From: an uncultured Oscillospiraceae bacterium
GTDB taxonomy: Bacteria; Bacillota; Clostridia; Oscillospirales; Oscillospiraceae
Reading direction: 5' to 3'
DNA length: 7,671 nucleotides
Assembly (NCBI GenBank): GCA_905234575.1
Contig: CAJOIG010000194.1
Location: forward strand, 1-7,671
The notes under the pieces are model-generated. The model searched no databases, was not told where the DNA came from, and worked only from the letters and a program-made list of their open reading frames with translations. How positions within the stretch are numbered: the first letter of the stretch is position 1; every line of letters starts with the position of its first letter. Shown piece by piece: positions 6,429 through 7,671 of the stretch. The translations under genes were made by a program, and so were the position numbers.

Positions 6429-7577
6429 ATGGAGAAGCTGGACATTCGATATATCTGCACGGTGATTGGGAATCTCTCCGGCGTGCCGATCCGCATACTG
6501 GAGGACGGGGAGACCGTATTCTTTCACTCCACAGCCCGTCTCTCGATCGATCCCATGTGCCTATACAGGAAGGAGATCCTGCGGATCGACCGCAGCGTCG
6601 GGTATTTCATCACAGAGGATCTGAGCTTCTATGGGGTGGCAACGCACGGGAAGACCCGGATCGTGATCGGACCCACGAAGCAGGTCGCCGACACGGAGCC
6701 GACGCTTCGCCGTCTGGCGTTCCGGGCCGATGTACCGCCGGAAGAGACGGATGCCTTTATTGACGGGATGCAGAACATCGTTCGGATGCCCATCGAGATC
6801 GTCATACAGATCCTGTGCGTCATGAATTATGTTCTCTCCGGTGAAAAGCTGGAGCTGCAGGACGTTCAGATCTATGAAACGGAGCAGCTCGATTTGAAAG
6901 CAGCGACAGAGCGGCGGCGCGCTGTCGAAGCGTTATCCTCGCCCACGTCCTATGATGCTCCGGTGCCGGAGCATCATAACACGATGGCGCTGGAGGAGAC
7001 GATCATGCGCATCGTGAGCCGGGGGGATACCGCCGCGCTGCAGGAATGGCTCCGTTCCGCTCCCGCGGTACGCGGCGGCACGCTCGCTGCCGAGCAGCTG
7101 CGGCAGAGGAAGAATATGTTCATCGTCACGGCAACGCTTGTCTCCCGCGCCGCCATCCGGGGCGGACTGGACGCGGAGGAAGCGCTGTCCCTGAGCGACC
7201 AGTTTATCCAAAGCTGTGAGCTTCTGACCGAGCCCGACCGCATCATCAATCTTCAGTATCACATGATCCTGGAGTTTACAGAGCGAACGGAAAGACTGCG
7301 CCGCGGCGGGTCCCCGTCCAAGCTCGCCGTCGCCGTGGCAAACTATGTCCGGCGGCATTTGTCCGAACCCATCTCTGCCGAGGAGATCGCCCGGGAGCTC
7401 TATCTCAGCCGCCCGTATCTCTCCAAAAAGTTCAAGGCCGAAACCGGCGAGACCCTGACCGATTTCATCCTCCAGGAAAAAACGGAGGAAGCAAAACGCC
7501 TCCTCCGCTACACGGACAAGACCGCGACCGCTATCAGCATGTATTTGGGGTTCTCCTCTCTGGCACACTTCTCCTGA
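6429..7577 (+). CDS. AraC-family transcriptional regulator, C-terminally truncated
   Basis: DNA-binding regulator, probably controlling the divergent operon in response to its substrate. The 382-residue product has an N-terminal region (about 1-145) with no motif I can name. It reads as a cytoplasmic sensor domain (for example GYFITEDLSFYGV and RIVIGPTKQV), of a kind I recall from clostridial AraC proteins. A helical linker (about 150-300) follows, then the AraC-type DNA-binding domain from about 300. The first helix-turn-helix, ISAEEIARELYLSRPYLSKK, begins at 315; the second begins near 364 (KTATAISMYLGFSSLAHFS). In intact family members HFS is followed by a conserved stretch like R-x-F-K-K-x-x-G-x-x-P-x-x-Y-R; here TGA comes directly after HFS, so about 15-20 residues, including most of the last recognition helix, are gone. 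DNA composition changes at the same point. The protein is probably non-functional as written, or the break is an insertion or assembly junction. Confidence 0.85.
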   Translation: MEKLDIRYICTVIGNLSGVPIRILEDGETVFFHSTARLSIDPMCLYRKEILRIDRSVGYFITEDLSFYGVATHGKTRIVIGPTKQVADTEPTLRRLAFRADVPPEETDAFIDGMQNIVRMPIEIVIQILCVMNYVLSGEKLELQDVQIYETEQLDLKAATERRRAVEALSSPTSYDAPVPEHHNTMALEETIMRIVSRGDTAALQEWLRSAPAVRGGTLAAEQLRQRKNMFIVTATLVSRAAIRGGLDAEEALSLSDQFIQSCELLTEPDRIINLQYHMILEFTERTERLRRGGSPSKLAVAVANYVRRHLSEPISAEEIARELYLSRPYLSKKFKAETGETLTDFILQEKTEEAKRLLRYTDKTATAISMYLGFSSLAHFS

Positions 7578-7671
7578 TGCAAGTTGTCAAGGACATTTTA
7601 GTATTTTCATCTTATGGTGCATTATCCGAGCTTGGAAACCCGCTTTTGCTTTTCACTATTACTGTCTCTTT
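7575..7671. mobile_element. Possible end of an inserted element (AT-rich, begins TG, no gene visible)
   Basis: From 7575 to the window edge 36 of 97 bases are G or C, far below the flanking coding DNA. The change falls exactly where the AraC reading frame loses homology. The segment begins TGATGCAAGTTG; ends of the TG...CA type occur in IS21-like insertion sequences. On the minus strand TTGACA (7585-7590) points out of the segment toward the AraC gene, a feature known from some insertion-sequence ends. No transposase frame or second end lies in the window, so the family is not established. An assembly join is the main alternative. Confidence 0.3.

Noticed and set aside
6933..7568. Minus-strand open frame (211 codons) opposite the AraC gene
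   Set aside because: It is a shadow of the AraC coding sequence with no motif and no Shine-Dalgarno site.
7628..7656. Rho-independent terminator after the AraC gene
   Set aside because: GAGC...GCTT followed by T-rich DNA gives only a four-pair stem with a wobble pair and a 10-base loop, too weak to call.
1..7671. CRISPR arrays, tRNA or rRNA genes, tandem repeats
   Set aside because: I saw no regularly spaced repeats, no tRNA-like cloverleaf and no rRNA signature; almost the whole window is coding.

Overview
The window looks like a carbohydrate- or glycoside-utilisation locus from a GC-rich anaerobic member of the Firmicutes, probably Clostridia of the gut or rumen type. This rests on the protein families and on clear Shine-Dalgarno sites; I could run no database search. 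The first 60 bases are 35/60 G+C, and most of the window looks similar. It drops only in the divergent intergenic region and in the last ~97 bases.

Layout: four genes are packed head to tail on the minus strand, transcribed right to left. They are a GH3 beta-glycosidase (6319-4190), a GPH-family sugar:cation symporter (4193-2767), a GH78 alpha-L-rhamnosidase (2764-263) and a short-chain dehydrogenase/reductase that leaves the window (248-1). Spacings are -4, +2 and +14 bases, so this is almost certainly one operon with translational coupling. A divergent AraC-family regulator (6429-7577, plus strand) lies across a 109-base intergenic region. That region holds a near-perfect sigma-A promoter for the regulator, a weaker candidate promoter for the operon, and a small palindrome over the regulator's -10 box.

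Working model (inference): the symporter imports a rhamnose-containing oligosaccharide or plant glycoside. GH78 and GH3 lack signal peptides and would remove rhamnose and a beta-linked glucose or xylose in the cytoplasm. The reductase may act on a released sugar or aglycone. The AraC protein would sense the substrate and activate the operon.

The locus appears damaged. The symporter has a -1 frame change just before its last two membrane segments, at a motif where about six conserved residues seem to be missing. The AraC protein stops inside its second helix-turn-helix, exactly where the DNA turns AT-rich and begins TG..., which suggests an insertion-sequence end. The GH3 enzyme also seems to lack several stretches usual in its family, all in frame. 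The 'system' here is therefore a glycoside-utilisation operon, possibly decaying or mis-assembled, rather than a wholly new mechanism.
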